Of a DNA stretch of 64,000 nucleotides, positions 38,557 to 47,197 are shown piece after piece. The DNA is taken from positions 1 to 64,000 of the forward strand of contig NZ_SMBP01000011.1 of NCBI RefSeq assembly GCF_004341945.1, read 5' to 3'. Both the position numbers and the translations under genes were made by a program. The notes beneath the pieces were generated by a model. The model saw only the letters and a program-made list of their open reading frames with translations. It was not told the DNA's origin and made no database searches. How positions within the stretch are numbered: the stretch's first letter is position 1; every line of letters begins with the position of its first letter. Origin of the DNA: Longicatena caecimuris (GTDB taxonomy: Bacteria > Bacillota_I > Bacilli_A > Erysipelotrichales > Erysipelotrichaceae).

Positions 38557-40227
38557 CTAGTTTCCATATAAGATGATATCCTTACCACTTTTTCCCGGTG
38601 GAATGATCGGATATACACAATCATCTTTATCGATCCAACAATCGACGATGCATGGCACTTTACTGCTCAATGCTTCTTTCATAACCGGTTCAATATCCTG
38701 ATGTGTTTTAATACGTAACCCTTTCCCGCCAAATGCTTCTGCAAGCTTGACATAATCTGTCTTACGTTCAATGCTTGTATTTGAATAGCGATGGTCATAA
38801 AATAAGGTTTGCCATTGTCGTACCATACCAAGTACGGTGTTATTAAAAATCAGAATAACAATTGGCAACTGTTCACTGACAGCTGTTGCCATCTCATTCA
38901 TATTCATATGGAAACTGCCATCTCCACTTACCAATATAACCGGACGATGTGGATTTGCGACCTTTGCGCCAATAGCTGCGCCCATACCATAGCCCATGGT
39001 TCCTAAACCACAAGAGCTAATAAAACTACGCGGACGTGAAAATTGATAATATTGCGCCATGATCATTTGATGTTGACCAACATCTGTCGCTATGATGGCA
39101 TCTTCTCCGACAATATTGTGTAAGGTCAAAGCTAAATCGCGTGGATCTACTTTATCATCACCTCTAGGTTTTGGTAAGTCTTTCTTATCTTTAAAAGCTT
39201 TTAAAGTATCTGTCCACTCTTTATGCTTTGTTTCCGGCATACGGGCAATCATTTTTTTCAATATATAGCGAGCATCGCCAACGATCGAAATATCGGTTGC
39301 GACATTCTTAGAAATTTCTGAAGCATCGATATCAAAATGAATAATTTTGGCATCCTTACCGAATTCTTTACGATTGCCTGCTACACGATCAGAAAAACGC
39401 GCACCGATGGCAATGATCAAATCGGTATTCAAAGTTGCATAATTAGAAACAGGGGTTCCATGCATACCAATCATGCCTAAGTATAAATCATAATCATAAG
39501 GTACGGAGGATAATCCCATCATGGAACAGCATACTGGTATATCCATGTGTTTAGAAAATTTCAATAGCTCTCTTGTTGCATTTGAGCTGATCACACCACC
39601 GCCGGCATAGATCATTGGCCGCTTAGCCTGCCGAATCGCTTCCAATGCTTCTTCAAATTTTGCATCATCAACCTTTGGCAGCTTACGAATCCGATATCTT
39701 GGCAGTTTTACATATTCAGTAAGCGCCGCTGTGACATCTTTTGGAATATCAATCAAGACCGGTCCTTTTCTTCCTGAATTGGCAATTACAAATGCTTTTC
39801 TTACGACATATGCCAGATCTTCAACATTTTGTACGATAAAATTATGCTTTGTGATTGGCATCGTGATTCCAGCAATATTCACTTCTTGAAAGGAATCTCT
39901 CCCTAATAAATCATTCGGCACATTACCTGTAATGGCAACAACAGGAATACTATCCATATAAGCTGTCGCAATTCCCGTAACTAAATTCGTAGCACCCGGG
40001 CCACTGGTTGCCAAGCACACACCGGTTTTCCCGGTACTTCTGGCATAACCATCGGCGGCATGCGCAGCACCTTGTTCATGTGATGTAACAATATGATGTA
40101 TATCATCACTTCGCTCATATAAAGCATCATAAATATTTAAAACGGAACCTCCTGGATATCCAAATATGGTATCCACTCCTTGATCAATTAAGGCTTGTAT
40201 CAGTATTTGCGAACCATTCATCTTCAT
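38557..40227 (-). CDS. ilvB: acetolactate synthase large (catalytic) subunit
   Basis: ThDP- and FAD-dependent enzyme that makes acetolactate or acetohydroxybutyrate from pyruvate. 556 residues. 'FGYPGGSVLNIYD' and catalytic Glu in 'SHEQGAAHAADGYAR', central FAD domain, and the ThDP motif 'GDGSFHMNMNEMATA' with 'NNTVLGMVRQWQ'. Start at 40227 with GGAGG nine bases upstream; a GTG at 40245 lies in the ribosome site. Confidence 0.96.
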   Translation of the reverse strand: MKMNGSQILIQALIDQGVDTIFGYPGGSVLNIYDALYERSDDIHHIVTSHEQGAAHAADGYARSTGKTGVCLATSGPGATNLVTGIATAYMDSIPVVAITGNVPNDLLGRDSFQEVNIAGITMPITKHNFIVQNVEDLAYVVRKAFVIANSGRKGPVLIDIPKDVTAALTEYVKLPRYRIRKLPKVDDAKFEEALEAIRQAKRPMIYAGGGVISSNATRELLKFSKHMDIPVCCSMMGLSSVPYDYDLYLGMIGMHGTPVSNYATLNTDLIIAIGARFSDRVAGNRKEFGKDAKIIHFDIDASEISKNVATDISIVGDARYILKKMIARMPETKHKEWTDTLKAFKDKKDLPKPRGDDKVDPRDLALTLHNIVGEDAIIATDVGQHQMIMAQYYQFSRPRSFISSCGLGTMGYGMGAAIGAKVANPHRPVILVSGDGSFHMNMNEMATAVSEQLPIVILIFNNTVLGMVRQWQTLFYDHRYSNTSIERKTDYVKLAEAFGGKGLRIKTHQDIEPVMKEALSSKVPCIVDCWIDKDDCVYPIIPPGKSGKDIILYGN

Positions 40228-40304
40228 GTGTGTAAACCTCCTCACAACTTTCCCTTACCATCTTTATCCTTAATAACACCTTAAAAACGGGTTATCATCA
40301 ATTA

Positions 40305-41507
40305 TTATTCCATTGTAATTTCATAACCTTTCTGTTTTAATGCTTTGATTAACGCATCCCCATGTTCTTTACTGGAAACCTCAACGGCCACATGGATAAT
40401 TGTTTCATTCAAATTCAAATCCGCTTGAATGCGATCATATTGAACCTCAATGATATTGGCATTTGCCTCTTTGACGATATGAGCAAAATGTTCCAGACTT
40501 CCCGGTACATCTAACATTAATGTTTTAAACTTTATATTACGACCTCGTGTTACAAGGCCTTTTTCTACGACCTTATGAATAAAGGAAACATCAATATTAC
40601 CTCCGGACAACACACAAACGACACGTTTTGCGGTAACATCCATCTTATGATTCAGCACCGCTGCTAAAGAACTCGCTCCGGCCGGTTCTACTACCAACTT
40701 TTCGCGTTCTAACAAAAGCAGTATCGTTGCGGCAATCTCGTCATCACTGACACTCACCATTTCATCGACATTTTCCTGTATGAGCTTTACTGTTTTTTCA
40801 CCGGGGTTCATAACAGCAATTCCATCCGCAATCGTATTGACACGTTTTGTTGAGCAATGCTTCTTTTGCTGAAACGATTGAACGATTGCATCAGCGCCTT
40901 CCGCCTGTACCCCGACAATTTTGATGCGCGGATTGATTTGTTTTGCATAATAGCTAATACCGGCAAGTAATCCGCCTCCTCCCGCAGGAACAACGATCAT
41001 ATCGACATTAGGTAAATCATGACAGATTTCATAAGCAATTGTACCTTGTCCAGCGATCACATCCTCATCATCGAAAGGATGAATAAAGGTTGCCTTTTTT
41101 TCTTTTTGTAAACGCAAGGCCTCTTCATAACATTCATCATAATTATCACCAGCGAGCACGACATCAGCACCATACCCTTTGGTTGCCAACACCTTCGCAA
41201 TCGGTGTGCTTTTGGGCATAACGATCGTTGCATGCATACCTAGCTTACTGGACGCATAACTGACCCCCTGTGCATGGTTTCCAGCTGAGCTCGCTATGAC
41301 CTCGTTGGTTTTTCCCTCTTCTTTCAATTTCGCCAATTTATTAAATGCTCCGCGAACCTTAAAGGAGCCTGTCTTCTGACGATTTTCACATTTTAGAAAT
41401 AAATCACAGCCGCTCATCGCCGAAAAAGTTTTCGAGCTTGTGACCTTAACGTTATGGATATTCCCCTGCAACCTCGCGGCTGCCATCTCGACTTCCTTGC
41501 TATTCAT
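40305..41507 (-). CDS. ilvA: threonine dehydratase
   Basis: PLP enzyme turning threonine into 2-oxobutyrate, the entry to isoleucine. 400 residues: catalytic domain with the PLP Lys50 in 'TGSFKVRGA', phosphate loop 'SAGNHAQG' and 'PAGGGGLLAG', then a single C-terminal ACT-like domain (about 325-400), the one-ACT form. First structural gene of the operon, which supports a biosynthetic role. AGGAGGA precedes the ATG. Confidence 0.94.
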   Translation of the reverse strand: MNSKEVEMAAARLQGNIHNVKVTSSKTFSAMSGCDLFLKCENRQKTGSFKVRGAFNKLAKLKEEGKTNEVIASSAGNHAQGVSYASSKLGMHATIVMPKSTPIAKVLATKGYGADVVLAGDNYDECYEEALRLQKEKKATFIHPFDDEDVIAGQGTIAYEICHDLPNVDMIVVPAGGGGLLAGISYYAKQINPRIKIVGVQAEGADAIVQSFQQKKHCSTKRVNTIADGIAVMNPGEKTVKLIQENVDEMVSVSDDEIAATILLLLEREKLVVEPAGASSLAAVLNHKMDVTAKRVVCVLSGGNIDVSFIHKVVEKGLVTRGRNIKFKTLMLDVPGSLEHFAHIVKEANANIIEVQYDRIQADLNLNETIIHVAVEVSSKEHGDALIKALKQKGYEITME

Positions 41508-41528
41508 AAGACTTCCTCCTATTTAATC

Positions 41529-41561
41529 AAAAAAGCAGCACATTTTCTCATGGCTGCTTTT
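41529..41561 (-). terminator. attenuator terminator ahead of ilvA
   Basis: Stem AAAAGCAGC / GCTGCTTTT (9 bp) with a 13-base loop, ending in six T on the minus strand. It lies between the leader peptide and ilvA, 22 bases before the ilvA ATG, so it must be read through for the operon to be expressed. Confidence 0.85.
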
Positions 41562-41614
41562 CTTTCGTTCTCTTACGCCCTTGTACATACGACAAAAGTG
41601 ATCTGTTGGTGAGT

Positions 41615-41631
41615 GACTCATCATATGAGTC
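41615..41631 (-). promoter_or_regulatory. hairpin across the leader peptide stop codon
   Basis: Perfect 7-bp inverted repeat GACTCAT-CAT-ATGAGTC. It spans the last codons and stop of the leader peptide, where a ribosome stalled upstream would leave it free to form. This is the place expected of an early (pause or anti-antiterminator) arm in attenuation. Confidence 0.6.
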
Positions 41632-41701
41632 TTGAAAGAAAAACAGACTTACTTAGGACTATGAGAATAATAATAATGACGCTAATCGTTATAGTCACCA
41701 T
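41621..41701 (-). CDS. ilvL: ilv operon leader peptide (attenuator)
   Basis: 26 codons plus TGA, too short for most gene finders. It begins Met-Val-Thr-Ile-Thr-Ile-Ser-Val, then four Ile codons in a row (all ATT), then Leu-Ile-Val-Leu; 8 Ile, 4 Val and 4 Leu in all. AAAGGAAG stands 7 bases before the ATG, and a TTGACA promoter lies just upstream. Followed by hairpins and a terminator before ilvA. The layout matches ribosome-mediated attenuation as known for the enterobacterial ilv operons: scarcity of charged Ile/Val/Leu tRNA would stall the ribosome in the leader and prevent the terminator. The symbol is by analogy. Confidence 0.82.
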   Translation of the reverse strand: MVTITISVIIIILIVLSKSVFLSRLI

Positions 41702-41748
41702 GAGTCCACTTCCTTTCTATTGCCTCACTCAAGTTACTGATTGCATAT

Positions 41749-41777
41749 AGTTTAAATCTTTTTTGAAACGTTGTCAA
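41749..41777 (-). promoter_or_regulatory. promoter of the ilv operon
   Basis: Perfect TTGACA (41772-41777), 17-base spacer, TAAACT (41749-41754). Transcription would start about 40 bases ahead of the leader peptide. Confidence 0.75.
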
Positions 41778-41803
41778 TGATTTTTGATAATATTTTCAAT
41801 AAA

Positions 41804-41822
41804 ACTGTAAATTATTTACAGT
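41804..41822. promoter_or_regulatory. perfect 19-bp palindrome between divergent promoters
   Basis: ACTGTAAAT-T-ATTTACAGT. It is 27 bases upstream of the ilv -35 and 36 bases upstream of the -35 of the ATPase gene, so a bound dimeric regulator could act on either. The half-site spacing does not fit the TnrA consensus. Regulator unknown. Confidence 0.6.
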
Positions 41823-41857
41823 AATTCATGAAAATTATATTTTATTTATTCATTTTC

Positions 41858-41886
41858 TTTTCAAAACACTTTCTCTTCGGTATAAT
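41858..41886 (+). promoter_or_regulatory. promoter of the DUF815 ATPase gene
   Basis: TTTTCA (41858-41863), 17-base spacer, perfect TATAAT (41881-41886). The same -35 hexamer and spacing occur at gdhA. Confidence 0.65.
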
Positions 41887-41915
41887 AAAGACAATTCAGG
41901 AAGTGAGGCGTGCCT

Positions 41916-43235
41916 ATGTATAAAGAAAGTGCTAAGCTAGTTTTATATCGCAATTTTGGAAATGACAGTATCTTTCAACAGTTATGTGAAATTTGTCGTG
42001 ATTTTGATGAAGGACAGTATAAGGAAAGTGTCTTAATTGAACGTATCTATGTACAAATCAAAGCCCTTTTGGATCTTTCAACGAGTTATGGCTTTGATGA
42101 TAATTTATGGCATAATTATCTGACATACCTATTACTGATGAATGAAAATTCTTTTTCTTTAGTCAGTGAAAAACGAGGTGCTCAACAAGGGAGTGTGAAT
42201 CATTTCGCGAAAAATGATTTTAAAATCTTTAAAAACTTGTTTGATTATGATTTTTCAAAAATGGAAGAAACCCTGCAAATCGATTGTTTCACCATCATCA
42301 CCCAGTATCATGCCATTGAAAAAAAAGAACGCATGTATAATAAAAATGTCTCTGAAATGGTCCGCAAGATCAGTAAACAAATTGAACAAGCCAAAGATGA
42401 AGAAGATATCTTTCACATTATTACCGACTTTTACGCCCAATACGGCGTCGGTATGTTTGGTCTGAATAAAGCCTTTCGTATACAACCCAATATAGATGGC
42501 AGTGTAAAGTTCTTACCAATCAATAATATGGAAAATGTATATCTAGATGATCTCATCGGCTATGAGCTTCAGAAACAGTTGCTTGTGGATAATACAAAAG
42601 CTTTTGTGGAAGGACGTAATGCGAATAATGTATTATTATATGGTGACAGCGGTACCGGTAAATCCACATCCATTAAGGCAATCGTCAATGAATTTTACAA
42701 AGATGGATTACGCATGATTGAGATTTATAAGCATCAGTTCCAAAATCTATCGGCCATTATCTCACAGATTAAGAATCGTAATTACCGTTTTATCATTTAT
42801 ATGGATGATTTGTCTTTTGAAGAGTTCGAAATTGAATATAAGTTTTTAAAAGCCGTGATTGAAGGCGGTGTCGAAACTAAGCCAGATAATGTACTCATTT
42901 ATGCCACTAGCAACCGACGTCATCTCATTCGGGAAACATGGGGCGATCGCAGTGATATGAGTCAAGATGAGCTGCATCACAGTGATACCATGCAGGAAAA
43001 ACTATCCTTGGTTGCTCGCTTTGGTTTAAGTATCTGTTATGAGCGCCCAAATCAGAAAAATTATTTCCACATTGTAAAAGAATTGGCAAAACATTATCCC
43101 GAAATTACTTTGACAGAAGAAGAATTGCTTGCCGAAGCACGTAAATGGGAATTGAGTCATGGCGGTATGAGTGGTCGAGCGGCACAACAATTGATGAATG
43201 ATCTGTGTGCAAGAAGCACGGTTGAAAAAACCTAA
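41916..43235 (+). CDS. DUF815 AAA+ ATPase
   Basis: About 439 residues. N-terminal helical region (1-190) then an AAA+ core: Walker A '[12 protein letters not shown]' near 243-254, Walker B '[14 protein letters not shown]' near 290, sensor '[15 protein letters not shown]', and a lid with '[11 protein letters not shown]'. This is the DUF815 family found across bacteria, function unproven. The start at 41916 leaves GGAAGTGAGG upstream; the GTG six bases before is too near. Monocistronic. Confidence 0.88.
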   Translation: MYKESAKLVLYRNFGNDSIFQQLCEICRDFDEGQYKESVLIERIYVQIKALLDLSTSYGFDDNLWHNYLTYLLLMNENSFSLVSEKRGAQQGSVNHFAKNDFKIFKNLFDYDFSKMEETLQIDCFTIITQYHAIEKKERMYNKNVSEMVRKISKQIEQAKDEEDIFHIITDFYAQYGVGMFGLNKAFRIQPNIDGSVKFLPINNMENVYLDDLIGYELQKQLLVDNTKAFVEGRNANNVLLYGDSGTGKSTSIKAIVNEFYKDGLRMIEIYKHQFQNLSAIISQIKNRNYRFIIYMDDLSFEEFEIEYKFLKAVIEGGVETKPDNVLIYATSNRRHLIRETWGDRSDMSQDELHHSDTMQEKLSLVARFGLSICYERPNQKNYFHIVKELAKHYPEITLTEEELLAEARKWELSHGGMSGRAAQQLMNDLCARSTVEKT

Positions 43236-43295
43236 GCATTCTTTAAAATAAAATTGACTTTTGTTCAGCATATCGTTTCCAGTATAGCAAAATGT

Positions 43296-43343
43296 AAAAG
43301 GAAGTTACAAACGCATCCATGCACGTTTAAAACTTCCTTTTTT
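43296..43343. terminator. bidirectional terminator at the end of the EPS operon
   Basis: AAAAGGAAGTT pairs with AACTTCCTTTT (11 bp), inner AAACG/CGTTT, with T runs on both sides. It serves the ATPase gene (+) and the exopolysaccharide operon (-). Confidence 0.85.
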
Positions 43344-43380
43344 AACATCGTAGTTTCTATGTTGGCGATGAGCTTACAAC

Positions 43381-43914
43381 TTAAAATCGTTGAATCAGCA
43401 TAAAAAGGGATCCATCCATGGCAATGGCTTGACCTATTGCTGTTTTCATACGCTTTAATGTTTCTTTAATATCACTTTCATACCCTGTTGTATAGCGATA
43501 TCCGGGTTTTTTAACCAATTTCTGATAAAATGCACTTTTCCTCAACTTAGACAGACGTTCATACACGGATAAAAGCAACTCCTTATCCTCCACCACCATC
43601 CAATATCGTTCATTCTCATCCTGACGCAGGATAAAACGCACACTTTTCTCAATACTCTTTGTAGTTAACATTTCCCATATACGAAAGAAATCTTCAAAAC
43701 GACATATGAGTATTTGTTTACTGATTGCTTTTCGATCAATTTCAAAGTGCCATATATCATAATACGAATCGTTTTGTTCAGCCTCAATACGCTCTAGGGC
43801 ATGTACGACATCTTGTTCTACCACATATAGTTCTTTCATAAGGTTCTCCATTTTCTTAGCTTGTATAGACAGGATGATATCTTGCAATAAGCACTCTTTA
43901 GATTCATTTGCCAT
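43381..43914 (-). CDS. unrecognised cytoplasmic protein at the end of the EPS operon
   Basis: 177 residues, no signal or membrane segment, rich in charged and aromatic residues. Helical prediction by eye: 1-45 amphipathic helices, then 'YYDIWHFEIDRKAISKQILICRF', a central 'FILRQDENERYWMVVEDKELL', and a C-terminal 'PGYRYTTGYESDIKETLKRM'. I do not recognise a family. Only 12 bases separate it from the tyrosine kinase gene upstream, so it is the last gene of that transcript; regulation of the kinase or of polymer assembly is a guess. Confidence 0.7.
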   Translation of the reverse strand: MANESKECLLQDIILSIQAKKMENLMKELYVVEQDVVHALERIEAEQNDSYYDIWHFEIDRKAISKQILICRFEDFFRIWEMLTTKSIEKSVRFILRQDENERYWMVVEDKELLLSVYERLSKLRKSAFYQKLVKKPGYRYTTGYESDIKETLKRMKTAIGQAIAMDGSLFMLIQRF

Positions 43915-43926
43915 ACAGCTATTTGA

Positions 43927-44601
43927 TTATTCATAGGTGTAATAGTAATCATAGGATGATAAATTTTGTGTTTTTGTTAAAACAATTCCTAATATCTTTG
44001 ACCGGCTGCGTTCTAATTGCCGTATCGAAGATAGTGCTATGTCTTTTTTTGTATCTTTCATGGATATGACAAAAATAGTTCCATCACTGACATTACTTAC
44101 ATAAAAAGTATCACTGATCATACTGATAGGAGGACAGTCCAAAATGATGAAATCATATTGTTTGGATAAAGCCTGCAGCAGCTTCTTGAATTTGGATGAT
44201 CCTAACAATTCTTGAGGATTTGGCACTTTACTTCCAGATGTCAAAACGGAAATAGCATTCTCACAATCCGTTACTGTAACTTCTTGAATATAAGTGCTTA
44301 AATCCGGCTGTTTATCGATAAACACCAGCAAATCAGATAAGCCTACTTGATTACTGATTTGAAAATAACGATGCATTTTCGGTCTGCGTAAATCGCAATC
44401 GATGACCAATACCTTTTTATACTTTGCCGCATACACTTGCGCAAGATGAAAAGCCACTGTTGATTTTCCTTCATTCGCACAGGAAGAAGTAATATTAACA
44501 ACTTTGATCGGTTTTTCTACTGCGGAAAACTCGATGTTCGTTTTCAATTTACGAAATGCTTCCATGTTATCAAATTTATAGGTATTTTTATTTTTTGACA
44601 T
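43927..44601 (-). CDS. CpsD/CapB-type tyrosine kinase of polysaccharide assembly
   Basis: BY-kinase, 224 residues. Walker A 'SCANEGKST', Walker A' 'VLVIDCDLRRPKMHR', Walker B 'FIILDCPP', and a Tyr-rich C-terminal tail 'SSYDYYYTYE' that is the usual autophosphorylation cluster. It works with the membrane activator encoded just upstream (14-base overlap) to control polymer length and export. No partner phosphatase (CpsB/Wzh type) is in the window. Confidence 0.93.
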   Translation of the reverse strand: MSKNKNTYKFDNMEAFRKLKTNIEFSAVEKPIKVVNITSSCANEGKSTVAFHLAQVYAAKYKKVLVIDCDLRRPKMHRYFQISNQVGLSDLLVFIDKQPDLSTYIQEVTVTDCENAISVLTSGSKVPNPQELLGSSKFKKLLQALSKQYDFIILDCPPISMISDTFYVSNVSDGTIFVISMKDTKKDIALSSIRQLERSRSKILGIVLTKTQNLSSYDYYYTYE

Positions 44602-45325
44602 ATGCTTTGACCCTCCTTTTGATGCTTTTTCTTGGATGATTCTCTTGGTTTAATTCATCGACAAAAGGAATACTTCCCAACACCGGATAACCAAAATATT
44701 CTTCCGCCTGATCACTGGATTTAATGCGATTATCAAGCAAAAATACCAAGATGAAATAAATATAGGATAAAGCAAAGCCAAAAATACCGCCTGCAATACT
44801 ATTCAATTTAATGTTTGGCGAAATATAATGCGTTTGTAAGGTAGCTTTATCAATTACTGTGATGTTATCTATTTCACTGATTTTCATCATTTCTTGTGTA
44901 AAAACAGCAATGGTCTCTTTCACAATGTTTTGGGATAAATACGGGTCCTCACTATTTGCCCTTATGGTGATGATATTGGAATTATCTTCGACATTTGTTT
45001 GGATAGCTTTGCTACATGTACCATCCGCCAAATGCAGCTTTTTATCTACCTGTGACAAGACGGTTGTCCCCTGCAAGATTTTTTCATAATCTTTTACCAA
45101 ATTACGATTCGTAATGACGGTTTGATTATCAATAATTCCTTCAGAGGTTGTCTTTGGTTTTAAATATATATTGGAATCACTCGCATACTTCTTTGGCAAT
45201 ATACACAAAGAAACGACCATTAAAAACACCATACACAGCAAAGTACAAAAGAGAATGACTTTGTAATGCTTTTTAAATATCCCGATTAAATCATTTAAGC
45301 GAAGCTTTATTTCTTTTTCATCCAT
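44588..45325 (-). CDS. CpsC/CapA-type chain-length regulator (Wzz family)
   Basis: 245 residues, two membrane segments (about 22-44 and 180-203) enclosing an outward domain, with 'PNIKLNSIAGGIFGFALSYIYF' containing the Pro-rich approach to TM2 usual for Wzz proteins, and a basic C-terminal tail toward the kinase. It sits 3 bases after the polymerase gene and overlaps the kinase gene, forming a split Wzc-like unit. Confidence 0.92.
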   Translation of the reverse strand: MDEKEIKLRLNDLIGIFKKHYKVILFCTLLCMVFLMVVSLCILPKKYASDSNIYLKPKTTSEGIIDNQTVITNRNLVKDYEKILQGTTVLSQVDKKLHLADGTCSKAIQTNVEDNSNIITIRANSEDPYLSQNIVKETIAVFTQEMMKISEIDNITVIDKATLQTHYISPNIKLNSIAGGIFGFALSYIYFILVFLLDNRIKSSDQAEEYFGYPVLGSIPFVDELNQENHPRKSIKRRVKAYVKK

Positions 45326-45328
45326 TTA

Positions 45329-47197
45329 TTACACCTCTATATCTTTCTGATACGCGATTTGCGTTAAAACAACAAAACCAGTCAAATCTTCAACTTCATC
45401 CTTTGATTGAAATGTATTGTGCTGGCGCTTTCGTATGTAGAAAACAAGCAAGATGAGGAAAGAGGAACTTAGGGCACATAAGAGATAACGAACTATGCTC
45501 TCTTGGGTGGTCTCTTGATGCTTTGCTACTTCTTCATTAATTTTATACAATGTTTTATTATGCTTTTTAAAATCCTGCAAGATGCGTTTTTCAATACGCT
45601 TGTCTATTTTTAAGACATCCTGTTGCTTTTCAGCTTGAATCGATATATGTAAAACACTTCCGCTACTTTTTGCATGATATTTGACCGTTTTCACATGCAT
45701 CTTTTCCGCTATCTCCATATGAGCGTCATCACTATTGATCATATAGCTATAATCTGTTAATAACCCCTGATTGACAAGAATCGTATTTGCATTCACTGAA
45801 GCATTAGGACTGATTTCATTTTGCAAATAATATGCCACATCACCATAATAATCATCACTTATTTTATATTGACTTACAAAGATCATCACCGCTATAAGCA
45901 TAATGGTTTGCAAATAGTATTGACGTTGCTGCAGGATATCTTTTATGTCTGCTAAAAATTTTTTAGGAAGCTTAATACGATGGTGCCCTGTTTCTATTTC
46001 TAAAGGCAATAATACGAAGATAATCAACCCATTTGCCACGCTTAATATTGGGTTCATTAATGAGAAAAAGCCAATGGCAAGCATGCATATGATACAGGCT
46101 CCCTTCTGCATGCTACGATATCGTATCTGCTTTAAAAAGCAACGGATGCTCAATATATAAAAGGTCACACCGATACCGCCATAGTATGCAAAATCGTCTA
46201 ATATTTGACTATGTAAGCTAATGAGCCCTTGAACATTGCTGTGATGTCTTCCTATGCCAAAGAAGGGATGGGTAATGAAAGTATGCAAGCTGTCTTGATA
46301 CAGTGTAAGACGACCAGACATCGTGATTTCTGATTGAAATTGATTATCCAACATATGTAGGATTTCTAAACCACGTTTCTTGATCATCTCATCCGGTATT
46401 GAAGAAACTAAAGCATTGCAGCCATTCATGATCGCATCGGAATTTATCACAAAATAGAGAAGCAGTATGCCAAAGATAGCCAATATACATAGAAAAAGTT
46501 GTTCATTTCGCTGTCTCAAATAATATAACAGCATGCCTATCAAACTACATGTACATATGATGATTGATATCATAGAGGAAGACAGAATAATGGTAAAATA
46601 GGTACATAGAGCAAGAAGCAAATGTAAATAACGAATGCGTGTTTTGATCGTTAAGTAACGATGTAAGAATAACAGACATAAGACGATTTCCCCTAATAGC
46701 TCCGTGGTGGTAAAAATATTTAATTGTGTGACGTTACCTGCAAATTGACCACCTGTTACATATTTTGATAGATATGGATCTTGGATGAGTTGAATGAAAT
46801 TACTGAACATATTGATAATCAGAATACCATAGAGCACTCTTTTGCATGTATTTTTTTCTGCCATTTGCATATGATTGCGATAATAATCATAAAAAATTAT
46901 ACATAGCCAAAAGGTCAGACAAGTATACAAATTTCCGATATTATTATCTGAGATGTGTAAGATTTGTAATAACATTAAATAAAAGATCCAAAAAAGCAGA
47001 AGCAGATGCATGAGACGAAAAGTCAAAAAATAAGTTGCATCGTGCAAGAAGGCTGTCACAAACCATAACAGCAGCAGACCAATCATGAACATATACGATG
47101 TGTTATGCAATAGAATAGGCGTAAAACTGATGCATGCAATACTAAGAAAGAGCAGTTTGTTTATAAAATGCATCAATTTCTGGAAACTGTTATTCAT
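45329..47197 (-). CDS. O-antigen polymerase-like (Wzy) protein with Wzz-like C-terminal domain
   Basis: 622 residues, longer than usual Wzy proteins (about 400-450). The first 410 or so contain around eleven membrane segments and the large loop before 'HPFFGIGRHHSNVQGL', typical of the Wzy/O-antigen ligase superfamily. After a further membrane segment near 430 comes an outward domain of about 140 residues with 'ISPNASVNANTILVNQGLLTDY' and a coiled stretch, then a last membrane segment (about 587-607) and a short basic tail. TM-outside-TM with this layout resembles a Wzz chain-length domain. It probably polymerises the repeat units. Overlaps the preceding gene by 8 bases. Confidence 0.8.
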   Translation of the reverse strand: MNNSFQKLMHFINKLLFLSIACISFTPILLHNTSYMFMIGLLLLWFVTAFLHDATYFLTFRLMHLLLLFWIFYLMLLQILHISDNNIGNLYTCLTFWLCIIFYDYYRNHMQMAEKNTCKRVLYGILIINMFSNFIQLIQDPYLSKYVTGGQFAGNVTQLNIFTTTELLGEIVLCLLFLHRYLTIKTRIRYLHLLLALCTYFTIILSSSMISIIICTCSLIGMLLYYLRQRNEQLFLCILAIFGILLLYFVINSDAIMNGCNALVSSIPDEMIKKRGLEILHMLDNQFQSEITMSGRLTLYQDSLHTFITHPFFGIGRHHSNVQGLISLHSQILDDFAYYGGIGVTFYILSIRCFLKQIRYRSMQKGACIICMLAIGFFSLMNPILSVANGLIIFVLLPLEIETGHHRIKLPKKFLADIKDILQQRQYYLQTIMLIAVMIFVSQYKISDDYYGDVAYYLQNEISPNASVNANTILVNQGLLTDYSYMINSDDAHMEIAEKMHVKTVKYHAKSSGSVLHISIQAEKQQDVLKIDKRIEKRILQDFKKHNKTLYKINEEVAKHQETTQESIVRYLLCALSSSFLILLVFYIRKRQHNTFQSKDEVEDLTGFVVLTQIAYQKDIEV

